Shown here one piece after another: positions 44,661 through 54,454 of a DNA stretch of 64,000 bases. The stretch spans positions 1 to 64,000 of the forward strand of contig NZ_RJUF01000182.1 of assembly GCF_024343775.1 (NCBI RefSeq). Reading direction: 5' to 3'. Positions within the stretch are counted from its first letter, which is position 1; each line of letters starts with the position of its first letter. The DNA comes from Lacihabitans soyangensis (GTDB taxonomy: Bacteria > Bacteroidota > Bacteroidia > Cytophagales > Spirosomataceae). The position numbers were made by a program, and so were the translations under genes. The notes under the pieces were generated by a model. It was not told the origin of the DNA. It saw only the letters and a program-made list of their open reading frames with translations, and made no database searches.

Positions 44661-46544
44661 ATGTCAGAAGAAAGTAAAGTGTTATATGACGAAGACAGTA
44701 TTAAATCTCTAGACTGGAAGGAGCATATTCGTTTACGACCTGGAATGTACATTGGAAAACTTGGCGATGGTACCTCACCTGATGACGGTATCTATGTGTT
44801 GTTGAAAGAGGTAATGGACAATTGTATTGACGAATACGCCATGGGACATGGAAAATCAATTGAAATTGGTATAGATGAAGGTAAAGTGACAGTGAGAGAC
44901 CACGGTCGTGGTATACCACTTGGTAAGGTGGTGGATGTTGTTTCGAAAATCAATACAGGAGCAAAATATGACAGTAAGGCTTTCCAAAAATCTGTTGGTT
45001 TGAATGGTGTCGGTACCAAAGCGGTGAATGCCCTATCTTCCTATTTTAAGGTTATATCATACAGAGAAGGCGAATGTAAAAGAGCGGTATTCGAACGAGG
45101 TGAGTTAATTGAAGAATCTCCAGTGGAGCTTACTTCTGAAAAAAATGGTACCTATGTTGAGTTTATTCCAGACAATACTGTCTTCAAAAACTATCATTTT
45201 ATTCCGCATTACGTTGAAAACATGATTTGGAACTACTGTTATCTTAACGCCGGTTTGGCCTTGAACTTTAACAGGAAAAAATACATCTCTCAAAACGGCT
45301 TATTGGATTTATTGCTTAGAAAAACTGATGAGTCAACACTGAGGTATAACATTATTCACCTGAAAGGACCAGATATTGAAATTGCCTTAACGCACGGAAA
45401 TCAATATGGGGAGGAGTATTATTCGTTCGTAAACGGCCAAAATACAACACAAGGAGGAACTCACCTTTCGGCTTTCAAAGAGGCCATTGTAAAGACCGTT
45501 CGTGATCACTTTAACAAAGATTATGCCCCCGAAGACATACGTCAGTCCATTATTGGGGCAGTTTCCGTAAGAATTCAGGAACCGGTTTTCGAATCCCAAA
45601 CCAAAACCAAACTAGGTTCGACCAATATTTCGTTAGAAGATAACGCTCCAACCGTAAGGACCTTCGTCAATGATTTCATAAAAGAACATCTTGACAATTT
45701 CTTGCACATGCACCCAGAGGTGAAAGACGCGTTAAAAAAGCGTGTGGAACAGTCAGAAAGAGAACGCAAAGAACTGGCAGGTGTAAAGAAAATTGCAAAT
45801 GAGAGAGCCAAAAAAGCCAATTTGCACAATAAAAAGCTTCGTGATTGTAGGTTCCACTTGCCTGATGAAAAATTTGAAGGACGCCTGGATACCATGCTGT
45901 TTATAACGGAAGGAGACTCTGCCAGTGGTTCTATCACCAAAGCTCGTAATCCAGAAACGCAGGCCGTATTTAGTCTACGTGGAAAACCGCTGAATTGCTA
46001 TGGCTTGAGCAAAAAGGTAGTTTATGAGAATGAAGAATTCAATCTCCTTCAACATGCCTTAGACATAGAAAATGGCATAGATACTCTGAGGTACAATCAA
46101 ATCATCATAGCCACTGATGCCGACGTTGATGGTTCGCACATTAGGTTGTTACTATTGACTTTCTTTCTTCAGTTTTTCCCTGATGTTGTACGGGAAGGCC
46201 ATTTGTATATACTCCAAACACCACTTTTTAGGGTAAGAAACAAGAAGGAAACTTTTTATTGTTACAACGACGAAGAAAAGCAAGCAGCTATCGCTAATTT
46301 AGGAGGCAAGCCTGAAATAACTCGATTTAAGGGTTTAGGTGAAATATCTCCGAATGAATTTGAAGCATTTATAGGAAAAGAAATTAAGCTGGATCCAGTA
46401 ATTTTCGAGAAAGAATCATCAATTCCGAAAATATTGGGATACTACATGGGCAAGAATACTCCTGAAAGACAAGTGTTTATCATTGACAACCTCATCATCG
46501 AGCAGGATATTTTAGAAGAAAAAGAATTGATTATTGAAGACTAA
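44661..46544 (+). CDS. parE: DNA topoisomerase IV subunit B
   Basis: ATPase subunit of a type IIA topoisomerase, 627 residues. The GHKL ATPase motifs are [12 protein letters not shown] (about 54-65, catalytic Glu nearby), [10 protein letters not shown] (about 79) and [11 protein letters not shown] (about 115). The TOPRIM domain starts at EGDSASGS (about 417), has RGKPLNCYG and [14 protein letters not shown], and [12 protein letters not shown] completes it. The length (about 630) suits GyrB/ParE of this phylum lacking an insert; [13 protein letters not shown] agrees with ParE rather than GyrB. Followed after 12 bases by pheA. Confidence 0.88.
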   Translation: MSEESKVLYDEDSIKSLDWKEHIRLRPGMYIGKLGDGTSPDDGIYVLLKEVMDNCIDEYAMGHGKSIEIGIDEGKVTVRDHGRGIPLGKVVDVVSKINTGAKYDSKAFQKSVGLNGVGTKAVNALSSYFKVISYREGECKRAVFERGELIEESPVELTSEKNGTYVEFIPDNTVFKNYHFIPHYVENMIWNYCYLNAGLALNFNRKKYISQNGLLDLLLRKTDESTLRYNIIHLKGPDIEIALTHGNQYGEEYYSFVNGQNTTQGGTHLSAFKEAIVKTVRDHFNKDYAPEDIRQSIIGAVSVRIQEPVFESQTKTKLGSTNISLEDNAPTVRTFVNDFIKEHLDNFLHMHPEVKDALKKRVEQSERERKELAGVKKIANERAKKANLHNKKLRDCRFHLPDEKFEGRLDTMLFITEGDSASGSITKARNPETQAVFSLRGKPLNCYGLSKKVVYENEEFNLLQHALDIENGIDTLRYNQIIIATDADVDGSHIRLLLLTFFLQFFPDVVREGHLYILQTPLFRVRNKKETFYCYNDEEKQAAIANLGGKPEITRFKGLGEISPNEFEAFIGKEIKLDPVIFEKESSIPKILGYYMGKNTPERQVFIIDNLIIEQDILEEKELIIED

Positions 46545-46556
46545 AAAAATAGGATA

Positions 46557-47630
46557 GTGACTTTAGACGAAGTAAGGAAAGAAATTGATAAAATTGACGA
46601 TGACCTTTTGCAACTTTTAAACAAAAGAATGCTTTGGGTACAAAAAGTAGGAGAAATTAAGAATAAATCGAAGGAGATTATTTATCGACCAGAGCGGGAA
46701 AAACAAATAATTGAAAGACTAAACAACCAGTCCGACGGTTTGCTTTCAAGAGACGCCATAGAGGCCATTTTTCTCGAGATTTTTGCCACAGCCCGCAACA
46801 TTGAACTTCCCGAACGCATAGCCTATCTTGGGCCGGAGGGTAGTTTTACCCACCAAGCTGCTGAGAGTCGCTTTGGAGCACTTTCTGAGTACATGACTTT
46901 GCCAACTATTAAGTCTGTTTTTGAGGCTGTGGAGACAGAAAGAGTAAGGTTTGGAGTTGTACCTATCGAAAATAATCAGGAAGGCATAGTTTACGAGACA
47001 GTTGATTTGCTTAACGAAACCAACGTTAACATTGCGGCTGAACTCAAGATTCCTGTTCATTTTTGTCTGGCAACGGAGGCTGAAAATCCAGCCAAAATCA
47101 AAAGAATCTACTCAAAAGATATAGCATTTAGGCAGTGTAGAGGCTTTTTGAACAAATATTTTGAGCAACATCAGCCAGAAGAAATACAGGTAGAGTCTAC
47201 TTCAAAAGCAGCAAAATTAGCGGCTGAAGATCCAGAAGCCGCAGCTATATGTAGCGAAATTGCAGCAAAGTTGTTTAGAATACCAGTGTTGTTTCACAAC
47301 ATTGAAGATAACAGCAACAACCGCACGAGGTTCTTTATCCTTTCTAAGAAATTTGAGAACCTGCCATCAGGAAATGACAAAACCACCTTAATAGCTCGAC
47401 TACCGCATACAGACGAAGCTGGTGTTTTGGCAAGTTTTTTACAAGATTTTAAAGATTTTAATATCAACTTGACAAAAATAGAAAGTCGCCCCTATAAAGG
47501 AGATGAGGACTTTAATTTTTGGTTTTTCATAGAGCTTTTGGGTTATTTTAAAGATGATAACTTCCAGAAAGTGTTGGAGAAACATCACGAAAGTATCAAG
47601 ATATTAGGTAGTTATGTCAGAAATGCTTAG
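46557..47630 (+). CDS. pheA: bifunctional chorismate mutase / prephenate dehydratase
   Basis: Converts chorismate to phenylpyruvate in phenylalanine synthesis. 357 residues from a GTG start. AroQ chorismate mutase helix bundle 1-85 (LDEVRKEIDKIDDDLLQLLNKR), prephenate dehydratase 90-270 (IAYLGPEGSFTHQAAESRFG; NNRTRFFIL with the TRF motif), and an ACT regulatory domain from about 280 (GVLASFLQDF; ESRP motif), through which phenylalanine feedback is expected. Closely follows parE on the same strand; its stop overlaps the convergent membrane-protein gene by 4 bases. Confidence 0.92.
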   Translation: MTLDEVRKEIDKIDDDLLQLLNKRMLWVQKVGEIKNKSKEIIYRPEREKQIIERLNNQSDGLLSRDAIEAIFLEIFATARNIELPERIAYLGPEGSFTHQAAESRFGALSEYMTLPTIKSVFEAVETERVRFGVVPIENNQEGIVYETVDLLNETNVNIAAELKIPVHFCLATEAENPAKIKRIYSKDIAFRQCRGFLNKYFEQHQPEEIQVESTSKAAKLAAEDPEAAAICSEIAAKLFRIPVLFHNIEDNSNNRTRFFILSKKFENLPSGNDKTTLIARLPHTDEAGVLASFLQDFKDFNINLTKIESRPYKGDEDFNFWFFIELLGYFKDDNFQKVLEKHHESIKILGSYVRNA

Positions 47631-49315
47631 ATGATAATCGGACTTGGGCCATAAGTTTTGCCCAAGTCATATTTCTTAACTTCTCCGGCCTTCACCACAA
47701 TCTTATAGATACGGTACTTGCCTTTCGGTATAAGTTTTACAGGGTAAATAGTTCTGTAGAATCCCGAAAAATATCTCAGCGATAAAATACTTTTTAGAGG
47801 GTTGTTTTTCTGGTGAACCGCTGGGAAAATGAATTGCTTTTCGTCATTTTCTAAAGAAAAATAGATCCCGTCTTCATCATTTACAGGGTGAAAGTTTTCT
47901 GTTAATTCACCTGAAATCTCTAAAATGCCATCATTAATTCCATAGCTTAAGTTTTCACGAGAACTTTCTGTTGCCAAATTATTAAAGTTGTCTAAAACAG
48001 ATGTCGGAAAAACATATTTCTTGGCTTTGTAAGGTTCCTCGAGAAGTGGGTTTAACTTGACACTGTGCACTGAATCAATGTATTGGTTGGACCAAGTTCC
48101 TACTTTTTGATAATTTATTCCATCTGAAATGGCATTCTTTTTATTGAATATAGCGACTTCATAATTATTGAAATAGCTAAAAATTAACAAAGAAAAAGTA
48201 AATATACTCGCCAATGTGGCGATGACTTTTTTATGTACAATGTTTGAAATCAAGAAAAGATAAACAGAAATAACCATAAAAGAAGAATTTATGGTGTACC
48301 TGCTTAACATCGCAAATCCTGTTCTTGAAATACCAATCATCAGGCCTGGGGCGAATACAAAGCCAAAAACGCAAATAATAAATTGATCTTTTTTTGAATG
48401 ACGCAGCTTTTCGAAGACTTCTTTTCTGTTTTTACCGAATATGGGATACTTTCGAAGAAAAAGAACCAAGAAAATAAGTACCAAAAATAGTCCAAACACT
48501 TGTGAAACAAGATGCGAATATTGGTTTTTTGCCGTTGTGGAAAGGTCTGTAATGTTTAGTGAATAAGCACCAAAAAACTCAAAAACGTATCTTATCGCCG
48601 CCACGGGCTGTGAAATGGGAGAAACACCTGAGCTCCATTCTGGTTTTTCATAACCCCAGAAATACATCAAAATTGTAACAATTGACAATAAGCTCCAAAT
48701 TATTAAGTCCTTTGTTCTTTTATTGGCTGCAAGAATTATTATACCTATCAAGAATGCCAAGATGCCATTTCCATGAGAAAATATGGCAAGAAGGGCAAAT
48801 ATAAATGCTGGTAATAGACTGTTTATCTTTTTGTAAATCAAAAAATAGAATGTCAGAAAAACATATAAGATTACCGAGAAATTCTGAAACGGAACCATCA
48901 AAGACTGAAGACTTTCATAGTATTGGGCATGAAAAATCAAGAAAGGGATAGGTAGCAATAGAAGCAAGTTTCCTACTAGTGGTTTTGCTATTCTGAAAAT
49001 TAGAATAAAGATGCCTATTAGGTTAAGGAAGCCCAACATGGCCAATGTTTTTAGCTCAAATTTGCCTGATATTAAATAAGTTAGTAGTAAAAAAAGTCGG
49101 TCGTTAACTACTCTGTGTTCATTATTTAAAGAGAAGAACAACCTGAGTTTTTCTGATACAGGAATATTAGAAAAGAGATGAAAAACGGGAAGGATAATGC
49201 CGTGAAAATCGTCCCACCAAGGGATGTTTACAGAAATTTTATATTGAAAAAGCCATAATAATGCAATAAGTATTGAGGAAACTGACCAAAATATGTACTT
49301 GTTTCTTTTATGCAT
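47627..49315 (-). CDS. large multi-pass membrane protein, GT-C-like
   Basis: A 562-residue protein I cannot place in a named family. It has about ten or eleven hydrophobic helices in the first 430 residues and a C-terminal soluble beta-rich domain. After the first helix the loop VNIPWWDDFHGI contains an Asp pair at the spot where GT-C glycosyltransferases (PMT/GT39 type) carry catalytic Asp, so a lipid-linked-sugar transferase is plausible but unproven. It overlaps ribF by 8 bases and is the last gene of the ribF-truB-uppP-ftsX strand. Confidence 0.72.
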   Translation of the reverse strand: MHKRNKYIFWSVSSILIALLWLFQYKISVNIPWWDDFHGIILPVFHLFSNIPVSEKLRLFFSLNNEHRVVNDRLFLLLTYLISGKFELKTLAMLGFLNLIGIFILIFRIAKPLVGNLLLLLPIPFLIFHAQYYESLQSLMVPFQNFSVILYVFLTFYFLIYKKINSLLPAFIFALLAIFSHGNGILAFLIGIIILAANKRTKDLIIWSLLSIVTILMYFWGYEKPEWSSGVSPISQPVAAIRYVFEFFGAYSLNITDLSTTAKNQYSHLVSQVFGLFLVLIFLVLFLRKYPIFGKNRKEVFEKLRHSKKDQFIICVFGFVFAPGLMIGISRTGFAMLSRYTINSSFMVISVYLFLISNIVHKKVIATLASIFTFSLLIFSYFNNYEVAIFNKKNAISDGINYQKVGTWSNQYIDSVHSVKLNPLLEEPYKAKKYVFPTSVLDNFNNLATESSRENLSYGINDGILEISGELTENFHPVNDEDGIYFSLENDEKQFIFPAVHQKNNPLKSILSLRYFSGFYRTIYPVKLIPKGKYRIYKIVVKAGEVKKYDLGKTYGPSPIII

Positions 49316-50243
49316 TTTTTGAAAATATTGATTTTGCTAATTGACAATCTATTTCTATTTGTTTTATCAATTCTCCAATATTCTCAAATTTAGTCTCTTC
49401 TCTTATAAATTCCAATATTTCTACTTTTATGGTTTCGCCATAAATGTCATCCGAAAAATCAAAAATATGTACCTCTTGTGTTCTTCCAAGGCCTTCTACA
49501 GTGGGTCTATTGCCGATGTTCATAATTCCCTGATATCTCTTATTCCTTAGAAACACATAAGTGGCATAGACACCGTTTTTGGGTATTAGCTTATATTTTT
49601 TTTGAACTTGGATGTTTGCAGTTGGAAAACCAATGGTTCTACCAAGTTGTCTTCCTTTAACTACTGGGCCCGAAAATTGATAATCTCGCCCAAGTAGCTC
49701 ATTGGCTGTTTTTACATCACCCGTCAATATGGCATTCCTTATTTTGGTAGAACTGATTGTGATGTTTTCTAGTTCTTGTCTTGAAATTTCCTCTATTTCA
49801 ATTTTAAATCGCTCAGAATGTTGTCTGAGATAATCAATTCCACCTTCACGGTTTTTGCCGAATCTATGGTCATACCCTATCACCATAGCTTTTGTACCTA
49901 GGCCATGAAGTAATATTTCTTCTATATATTTTTCAGAACTAAGCTCTGAAAACTCTCTGGTAAAAGGTAAAACAACAAAGTGGTCAATTCCTAATTTCTC
50001 AAGAATTTCTGTTTTTTCGTCTATTGTAGTTAAAAGTTTAAGATTGTCATCATTCGGTGAAATAATCAACCTGGGGTGGGGCCAAAAAGTCAATAAAACA
50101 GATTCGCCGTTTATTTCTTTTGCTTTCTCTATTAATCGCTGAATTATTTTTTGGTGGCCCACATGTATACCATCGAAAGTGCCGGTGGTCACTACGGCAT
50201 TGCCTCTAGGTTCAAAATCAGAGAGTTTATTGTAAATCTTCAT
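49308..50243 (-). CDS. ribF: bifunctional riboflavin kinase / FAD synthetase
   Basis: Makes FMN from riboflavin and FAD from FMN. 311 residues. FAD synthetase domain 1-180 with TTGTFDGIHVGHQKII (nucleotidyl-transferase HxGH, about 19-34) and TFWPHPRLII (about 51-60); ISSTKIRNAI (about 168). Riboflavin kinase domain 185-310 with GRTIGFPTANIQ and GVYATYVF. Overlaps truB by 17 bases and the downstream gene by 8. Typical family length. Confidence 0.95.
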   Translation of the reverse strand: MKIYNKLSDFEPRGNAVVTTGTFDGIHVGHQKIIQRLIEKAKEINGESVLLTFWPHPRLIISPNDDNLKLLTTIDEKTEILEKLGIDHFVVLPFTREFSELSSEKYIEEILLHGLGTKAMVIGYDHRFGKNREGGIDYLRQHSERFKIEIEEISRQELENITISSTKIRNAILTGDVKTANELLGRDYQFSGPVVKGRQLGRTIGFPTANIQVQKKYKLIPKNGVYATYVFLRNKRYQGIMNIGNRPTVEGLGRTQEVHIFDFSDDIYGETIKVEILEFIREETKFENIGELIKQIEIDCQLAKSIFSKNA

Positions 50244-50913
50244 TAGAATCTTTGATTTTTTGCACCATATTTTCTACCGATTCGGCATTGTCTACCGAAA
50301 AATCTCCAATTTTAGTCCTTCTAAGTTCACTTAAATAAGAACCAGAACCAACCGCCACACCGAAATCACGTGCCAAACTTCTAATATAGGTACCTTTAGA
50401 ACAAACTACTCTGAACCATATTTCAGGGAAATTTGTGGTGTCTATTTCAAATTCCCTGATTTCTATTTCTCTAGCTTTGAGTTCCAAAGTTTTTCCTTCT
50501 CTGGCAGCTTCGTAGGCTCTTTTGCCTTTTACTTTAATGGCTGAAAATAGGGGAGGGATTTGTGAGACATGGCCAACGAATTGTTTCCTTGCCTTCTCCA
50601 GTGTTTCCTCTGTAATATGGTTAATTGGAAAAATAGAATCTACTTCAGTTTCCAAATCTACAGATGGGGTAGTTTTTCCTAGTATAAACTTCCCCGTATA
50701 TTCTTTTTCTTGGGCTTGATATTGATCTATTTCTTTGGTTTTTTTACCTGTACAGAGTATGAGTAAACCAGTGGCCAAAGGGTCAAGAGTACCTGCATGA
50801 CCTACTTTTTTAAATTTGCCAGCATATCTGACTTTATTGACCACATCAAACGAAGTCCAGGTGAGCGGTTTATCGAGTAGCAGAACGGAGTCGTTGTATT
50901 GGGTATTCATCAA
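50227..50913 (-). CDS. truB: tRNA pseudouridine(55) synthase
   Basis: Forms pseudouridine at position 55 in the T loop of nearly all tRNAs. 228 residues, with [16 protein letters not shown] (14-29) and [14 protein letters not shown] (about 39-52), which carries the catalytic Asp, and [13 protein letters not shown] (about 179). The PUA domain found in some homologues is absent, as is usual in this phylum. Overlaps uppP by 4 bases and ribF by 17 bases. Confidence 0.95.
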   Translation of the reverse strand: MMNTQYNDSVLLLDKPLTWTSFDVVNKVRYAGKFKKVGHAGTLDPLATGLLILCTGKKTKEIDQYQAQEKEYTGKFILGKTTPSVDLETEVDSIFPINHITEETLEKARKQFVGHVSQIPPLFSAIKVKGKRAYEAAREGKTLELKAREIEIREFEIDTTNFPEIWFRVVCSKGTYIRSLARDFGVAVGSGSYLSELRRTKIGDFSVDNAESVENMVQKIKDSNEDLQ

Positions 50914-51701
50914 ACTATTTTTAAATCAACACCCGCAAAAAGCAAAGCCAAAAGTATTATTCCAAGCACAATCCGATAGTAGCCGAAAATCTTGAAACCA
51001 TGTTTTTGTAGATAACCAATGAAGAACTTAATGGCTACAATTGATACCAAAAATGCCACTAAATTACCAATGCCTAATAACATAAGTTGTTCATTATCAA
51101 ATGTTAAGTCTCCATTTTTATAACCCTTTAGTAATTTATATCCCGCAGCAGCAAACATGGTTGGTACTGCCAAGAAAAATGACATTTCTGCAGCAGCTTT
51201 TCTAGTTAAACCCATAAACATACCACCAATTATGGTTGACGCTGAGCGTGAAACTCCTGGTATCATGGCTATGCATTGGAACAAACCTATAACGAAACTG
51301 TCTTTAAAACTTGGTCCGTCTTTGTGTGTTTTATCTTCAAAATACTTATCAATAAAAATAAGAATAATGCCACCAATCAATAGGCTTATCGCCACCACCC
51401 ATACATTTTCGAGAATGGAGTCTATGAAATCATTGAGTAAAAAGCCAATAATGGCGGCCGGTATAAAGGCCACGAATAGTTTGTAGTAGAAATCAAGATT
51501 TTGAAAGAAGCGTTTCCAATAGAGGAAAATCACGGCTAGAATAGCTCCAAACTGGATGTTAACCTCAAATATTTTAGTAAAAGGGTGCTCCGCTATCCCC
51601 AAAAAAGAAGCTCCAATAATCATGTGACCAGTAGAGCTTATTGGAAGATATTCGGTAATACCTTCAATGATAGCCAGTAATATGGCTTGAATTACGTTCA
51701 T
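50910..51701 (-). CDS. uppP: undecaprenyl-diphosphatase
   Basis: BacA-family membrane phosphatase that recycles undecaprenyl diphosphate to the lipid carrier for peptidoglycan and surface glycans. 263 residues with about seven or eight helices; [18 protein letters not shown] (13-30, catalytic Glu and Ser) and [15 protein letters not shown] (about 145-159, the Arg motif) are intact. The gene follows the DUF3098 gene by 3 bases and overlaps truB by 4. Relevant to the polysaccharide genes through the shared carrier lipid. Confidence 0.95.
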   Translation of the reverse strand: MNVIQAILLAIIEGITEYLPISSTGHMIIGASFLGIAEHPFTKIFEVNIQFGAILAVIFLYWKRFFQNLDFYYKLFVAFIPAAIIGFLLNDFIDSILENVWVVAISLLIGGIILIFIDKYFEDKTHKDGPSFKDSFVIGLFQCIAMIPGVSRSASTIIGGMFMGLTRKAAAEMSFFLAVPTMFAAAGYKLLKGYKNGDLTFDNEQLMLLGIGNLVAFLVSIVAIKFFIGYLQKHGFKIFGYYRIVLGIILLALLFAGVDLKIV

Positions 51702-51704
51702 GAA

Positions 51705-51938
51705 TTATTTTTTAAGAAGGGCGTAAAATTCTATCATAAAACCTACAAAGGCCACGATAGGTCCAAGGGTTATGCCGAAAAATCCAAAACCGAATTCTTC
51801 CTTGTCTAACGTCATAATGATGAAACCAATCACTATCAGGGCTATTCCAATCAACATTATGGTGTAATTTCCTTTTTTGAAAGGTAAGTCAGAGGCTGTA
51901 TTTACAGCGGTTTCTTTAGTTTCTTTAGTGTTTTTCAT
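51705..51938 (-). CDS. DUF3098 small membrane protein
   Basis: A 77-residue protein of the DUF3098 family, which is found almost only in Bacteroidota and regularly lies between ftsX and uppP. It has a short polar N-terminus and two membrane helices (about 26-44 and 53-73). Function is unknown; the stable position next to ftsX suggests a link to cell division or wall remodelling. It starts 4 bases after ftsX ends. Confidence 0.85.
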   Translation of the reverse strand: MKNTKETKETAVNTASDLPFKKGNYTIMLIGIALIVIGFIIMTLDKEEFGFGFFGITLGPIVAFVGFMIEFYALLKK

Positions 51939-51942
51939 TATT

Positions 51943-52821
51943 TCAATATAATTTATCTAAATCCATTTTATGATATCTTACAATAGACTGAAAGGTACTT
52001 AAAACTCCTATCGTAGGTCCTAATATGAGTAAAATTACAAACAAAAGAACAATATTCGTATTGTTCTGAATAAGGTTTAAACCATCTATTTGACTGGTCG
52101 AAACATATTTTGTCAAAAATATCAAGATGATACTGATGATACTAGCAATTAGTCCTTGTACAAATCCTTTAATCAAAAAAGGTTTCTGAATAAAGAAATC
52201 AGTTGCACCTACCAATTGCATTGTTCTGATGATAAATCTTTGCGAATACAGTGCCAATTTGATGGTATTGTTTATCAAAAGTAAAGTTGCTACAAAGAAA
52301 ATAACGACAATAAGAGCTAAAACTTTGTAAACTTTGTTAACGTTACTGATAATTCCCTTTAAGAAATCCTTGGCATATTCTACCTCAAATACACCTTGTA
52401 TCTTTTCGATTTCGGTCTTTATAAGCACAAGCTTGTCCTCCGTTATGTTTTCCTCTTTTAAACGAACGCTAAAGGCATCACGGAAAGGATTATCTCCCAA
52501 TACATCTTTAAAATCTTCTTTGGTGTCCTTGTAGAATATTTCCGCTGCTTGTTCTTTTGAGGTTAGAGTAATCTGAGGCTTTCCATTTTTTACCTCTGCA
52601 AAACCAAAACTTTCTATTTTTTTAGAAATGGCGGCTAATTCGTCTTTTCCCAAATCCCTTTCTAAATAAACCTGAATTTCAATATTTTGCTTTACGTATT
52701 TTATCAGTTCTTTTGAAGAAATAGCAATCCAGCCGCAAAATCCAATTAAAAACAATGCAACAGTTAGACTTATGGTTATAAGTATACCTGGGTAACTGCC
52801 TAATTTTTTGTTAAAACTCAT
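51943..52821 (-). CDS. ftsX: cell division protein FtsX
   Basis: Permease-like subunit of the FtsEX complex that controls peptidoglycan hydrolases at the septum. 292 residues: short cytoplasmic N-terminus, one helix (about 13-33), an extracytoplasmic domain (35-165) with the usual DELAAISKKIESFGF fold, and three more helices (about 168-285). The ATP-binding partner ftsE is separately encoded 6 kb away in this window on the same strand, rather than adjacent as in many bacteria. Confidence 0.92.
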   Translation of the reverse strand: MSFNKKLGSYPGILITISLTVALFLIGFCGWIAISSKELIKYVKQNIEIQVYLERDLGKDELAAISKKIESFGFAEVKNGKPQITLTSKEQAAEIFYKDTKEDFKDVLGDNPFRDAFSVRLKEENITEDKLVLIKTEIEKIQGVFEVEYAKDFLKGIISNVNKVYKVLALIVVIFFVATLLLINNTIKLALYSQRFIIRTMQLVGATDFFIQKPFLIKGFVQGLIASIISIILIFLTKYVSTSQIDGLNLIQNNTNIVLLFVILLILGPTIGVLSTFQSIVRYHKMDLDKLY

Positions 52822-52844
52822 TTTGATTGCGAAAAGCTTAAGTA

Positions 52845-52852
52845 CAAAGATA
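52845..52852 (-). promoter_or_regulatory. -7-like element upstream of ftsX
   Basis: TATCTTTG on the minus strand fits TAnnTTTG and lies 23 bases before the ftsX start codon. A -33 TTTG is not evident. Confidence 0.45.
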
Positions 52853-52908
52853 AATAATTATTTAGGTTTGAGATTTAAAGCAGATTGATTTTAAGGTTTT
52901 TTAATTAA

Positions 52909-53769
52909 TTATTCGCCCTTTTTTGCTAATTCTTTTAATGCGTTCCACTCTGATATCATTTCTGGCATATTTTGCTCTATGATTTCTTCCACCGTTTTGG
53001 TGATGTAGTCTAAGCTATGGTTTTCGTCAAAATAGATGGGCTTTTTGAACTTTACCGTCAAAAGTGTATTTCTTCTTTTGTATTTTAGTCCTGTTTTGTT
53101 GAAAGCCCTTCTAAATCCGTTTATGACAACAGGCACTACGATGGGTCTGTTGGCCAAAATAATGTGGGCAGTACCTTTTCTCACAGGAGCATAAGGGCTA
53201 GTTGTTCCTTGCGGAAAGCTTATCACCCAACCCGAGCCCAAGCCTTTTGAAACATTATCTCCAGCAGAAGAGTCCACTTCGCGTTTAACATTTACTCCCT
53301 CTGCACGCCAACTTCTTTCTACCAATATGGCTCCGGCCAAACTAAAAAGTTTGGGAATTAAGCCAGCTTTCATGGTTTCCTTAGCTGCTACATAGTAAAT
53401 AGAGGCTCTTGGTGAAAAAAGATAAAGAGGCATTAATTTCTTTCCAAAGCCCCATTTGAGATTACAAAAGATATGATAAAAAGAAATAACGTCGGCAAAG
53501 TAGGTTTGGTGATTGGAGATAAAGAAAACGTTCGTATTTGGTAAATCTTTGAGGTTTTCTAATCCTTCTATTTTCAACTTATTGGCTACGGCTATTCTCC
53601 AATAGGTTGGCCACCCAGCTATAAAGATTACTATTCTTTTCAACACCATCCAGTTGCCAAATGGGTCTTTTTGGAACAAACCCAGTACGTCAAAATAAGA
53701 CAAAGTCCTAATGAACGGGTTGGCGTTTTTAGCAGGTATTGGTAAGAAATTCTTTAAAATTTTTAGCAT
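52909..53769 (-). CDS. 1-acyl-sn-glycerol-3-phosphate acyltransferase-like protein
   Basis: A 286-residue PlsC-family acyltransferase, probably in phospholipid synthesis at the inner membrane. The catalytic block reads FISNHQTYFADVISF, so His and Asp are separated by five residues instead of the usual four, and the later FPEGTRS motif is FPQGTTS. HIILANRPIVVPVVINGF marks the conserved fourth block. The variant motifs suggest a subfamily with its own acceptor; a partial loss of activity cannot be ruled out. Monocistronic, between ftsX and the bifunctional nuclease gene. Confidence 0.82.
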   Translation of the reverse strand: MLKILKNFLPIPAKNANPFIRTLSYFDVLGLFQKDPFGNWMVLKRIVIFIAGWPTYWRIAVANKLKIEGLENLKDLPNTNVFFISNHQTYFADVISFYHIFCNLKWGFGKKLMPLYLFSPRASIYYVAAKETMKAGLIPKLFSLAGAILVERSWRAEGVNVKREVDSSAGDNVSKGLGSGWVISFPQGTTSPYAPVRKGTAHIILANRPIVVPVVINGFRRAFNKTGLKYKRRNTLLTVKFKKPIYFDENHSLDYITKTVEEIIEQNMPEMISEWNALKELAKKGE

Positions 53770-53808
53770 TTGGGTTAAATTTATAAGCCGTAAAACCGCT
53801 GGTTGCCC

Positions 53809-54393
53809 TCAATTACGCTTATCTATTTCGTCTCTTATTTTGGCGGCCTTTTCGTATTCTTCGTTTCTGATGGCCTCATCGAGCATTTTGAGTAAGTCAT
53901 CGGCAGTCATTGACATTAGGTCAGAGCTTGACTTCACCTTTATGTTTTTGGGGGCAGTTTTTGGTTTTTCTTGGCCACCAAGGTCATCGGCACTAATTCC
54001 AGCTTCATTCAAGACATTTTCTGTGGTGTAAATAGAGGCATTGAAGCGTAGAGCTATAGCGATGGCATCGGATGGACGGGCATCGATATTTTTCTGGCGT
54101 ATACCATCCGTACAAATTATTTTGGAATAAAAAACTCCTTCTGAAATGTCCGAAATGTGAATTTCTTCGACCGAAAAATCAAAGGATTTCGAGAATGACT
54201 TAAATAAATCGTGCGTTAAGGGCCGGGTAGGAGTTATTTTCTCCATTTCGATGGCTATAGCCTGTGCCTCAAACATGCCTATGATTATAGGTAAACGACG
54301 ATCTCCATTCGCCTCTGTAAGAATCAAAGTAAACGAACCAGCCTGCAATTGGCTTGGCGAAAGGTCTAATATTTCTAGCTTTATTTTATCCAC
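53809..54393 (-). CDS. bifunctional nuclease (BFN/DUF151) with UVR motif
   Basis: A 194-residue protein. Residues 1-125 are the DUF151 bifunctional nuclease domain (KLEILDLSPSQLQAGSFTLIL; RRLPIIIGMFEAQAIAIEME; DARPSDAIAIALRF), and 155-192 is a UVR helix hairpin (EAIRNEEYEKAAKIRDEID) like that of UvrB/UvrC. Family members have nuclease activity in vitro; the cellular role in bacteria is uncertain. GTG start; a perfect -7 element ends only about 5 bases upstream of it, so the mRNA may be leaderless. Confidence 0.88.
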   Translation of the reverse strand: MDKIKLEILDLSPSQLQAGSFTLILTEANGDRRLPIIIGMFEAQAIAIEMEKITPTRPLTHDLFKSFSKSFDFSVEEIHISDISEGVFYSKIICTDGIRQKNIDARPSDAIAIALRFNASIYTTENVLNEAGISADDLGGQEKPKTAPKNIKVKSSSDLMSMTADDLLKMLDEAIRNEEYEKAAKIRDEIDKRN

Positions 54394-54397
54394 GATA

Positions 54398-54405
54398 CAA
54401 ATATA
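54398..54405 (-). promoter_or_regulatory. -7-like element immediately before the BFN gene
   Basis: TATATTTG on the minus strand matches TAnnTTTG. It ends 5 bases before the GTG start, implying a leaderless or nearly leaderless transcript if used. No clear -33 element. Confidence 0.4.
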
Positions 54406-54454
54406 GTCTCCTTTGGTTTATTAAGAGTTAAGTTTTTACAGAAAAATAACTTTT

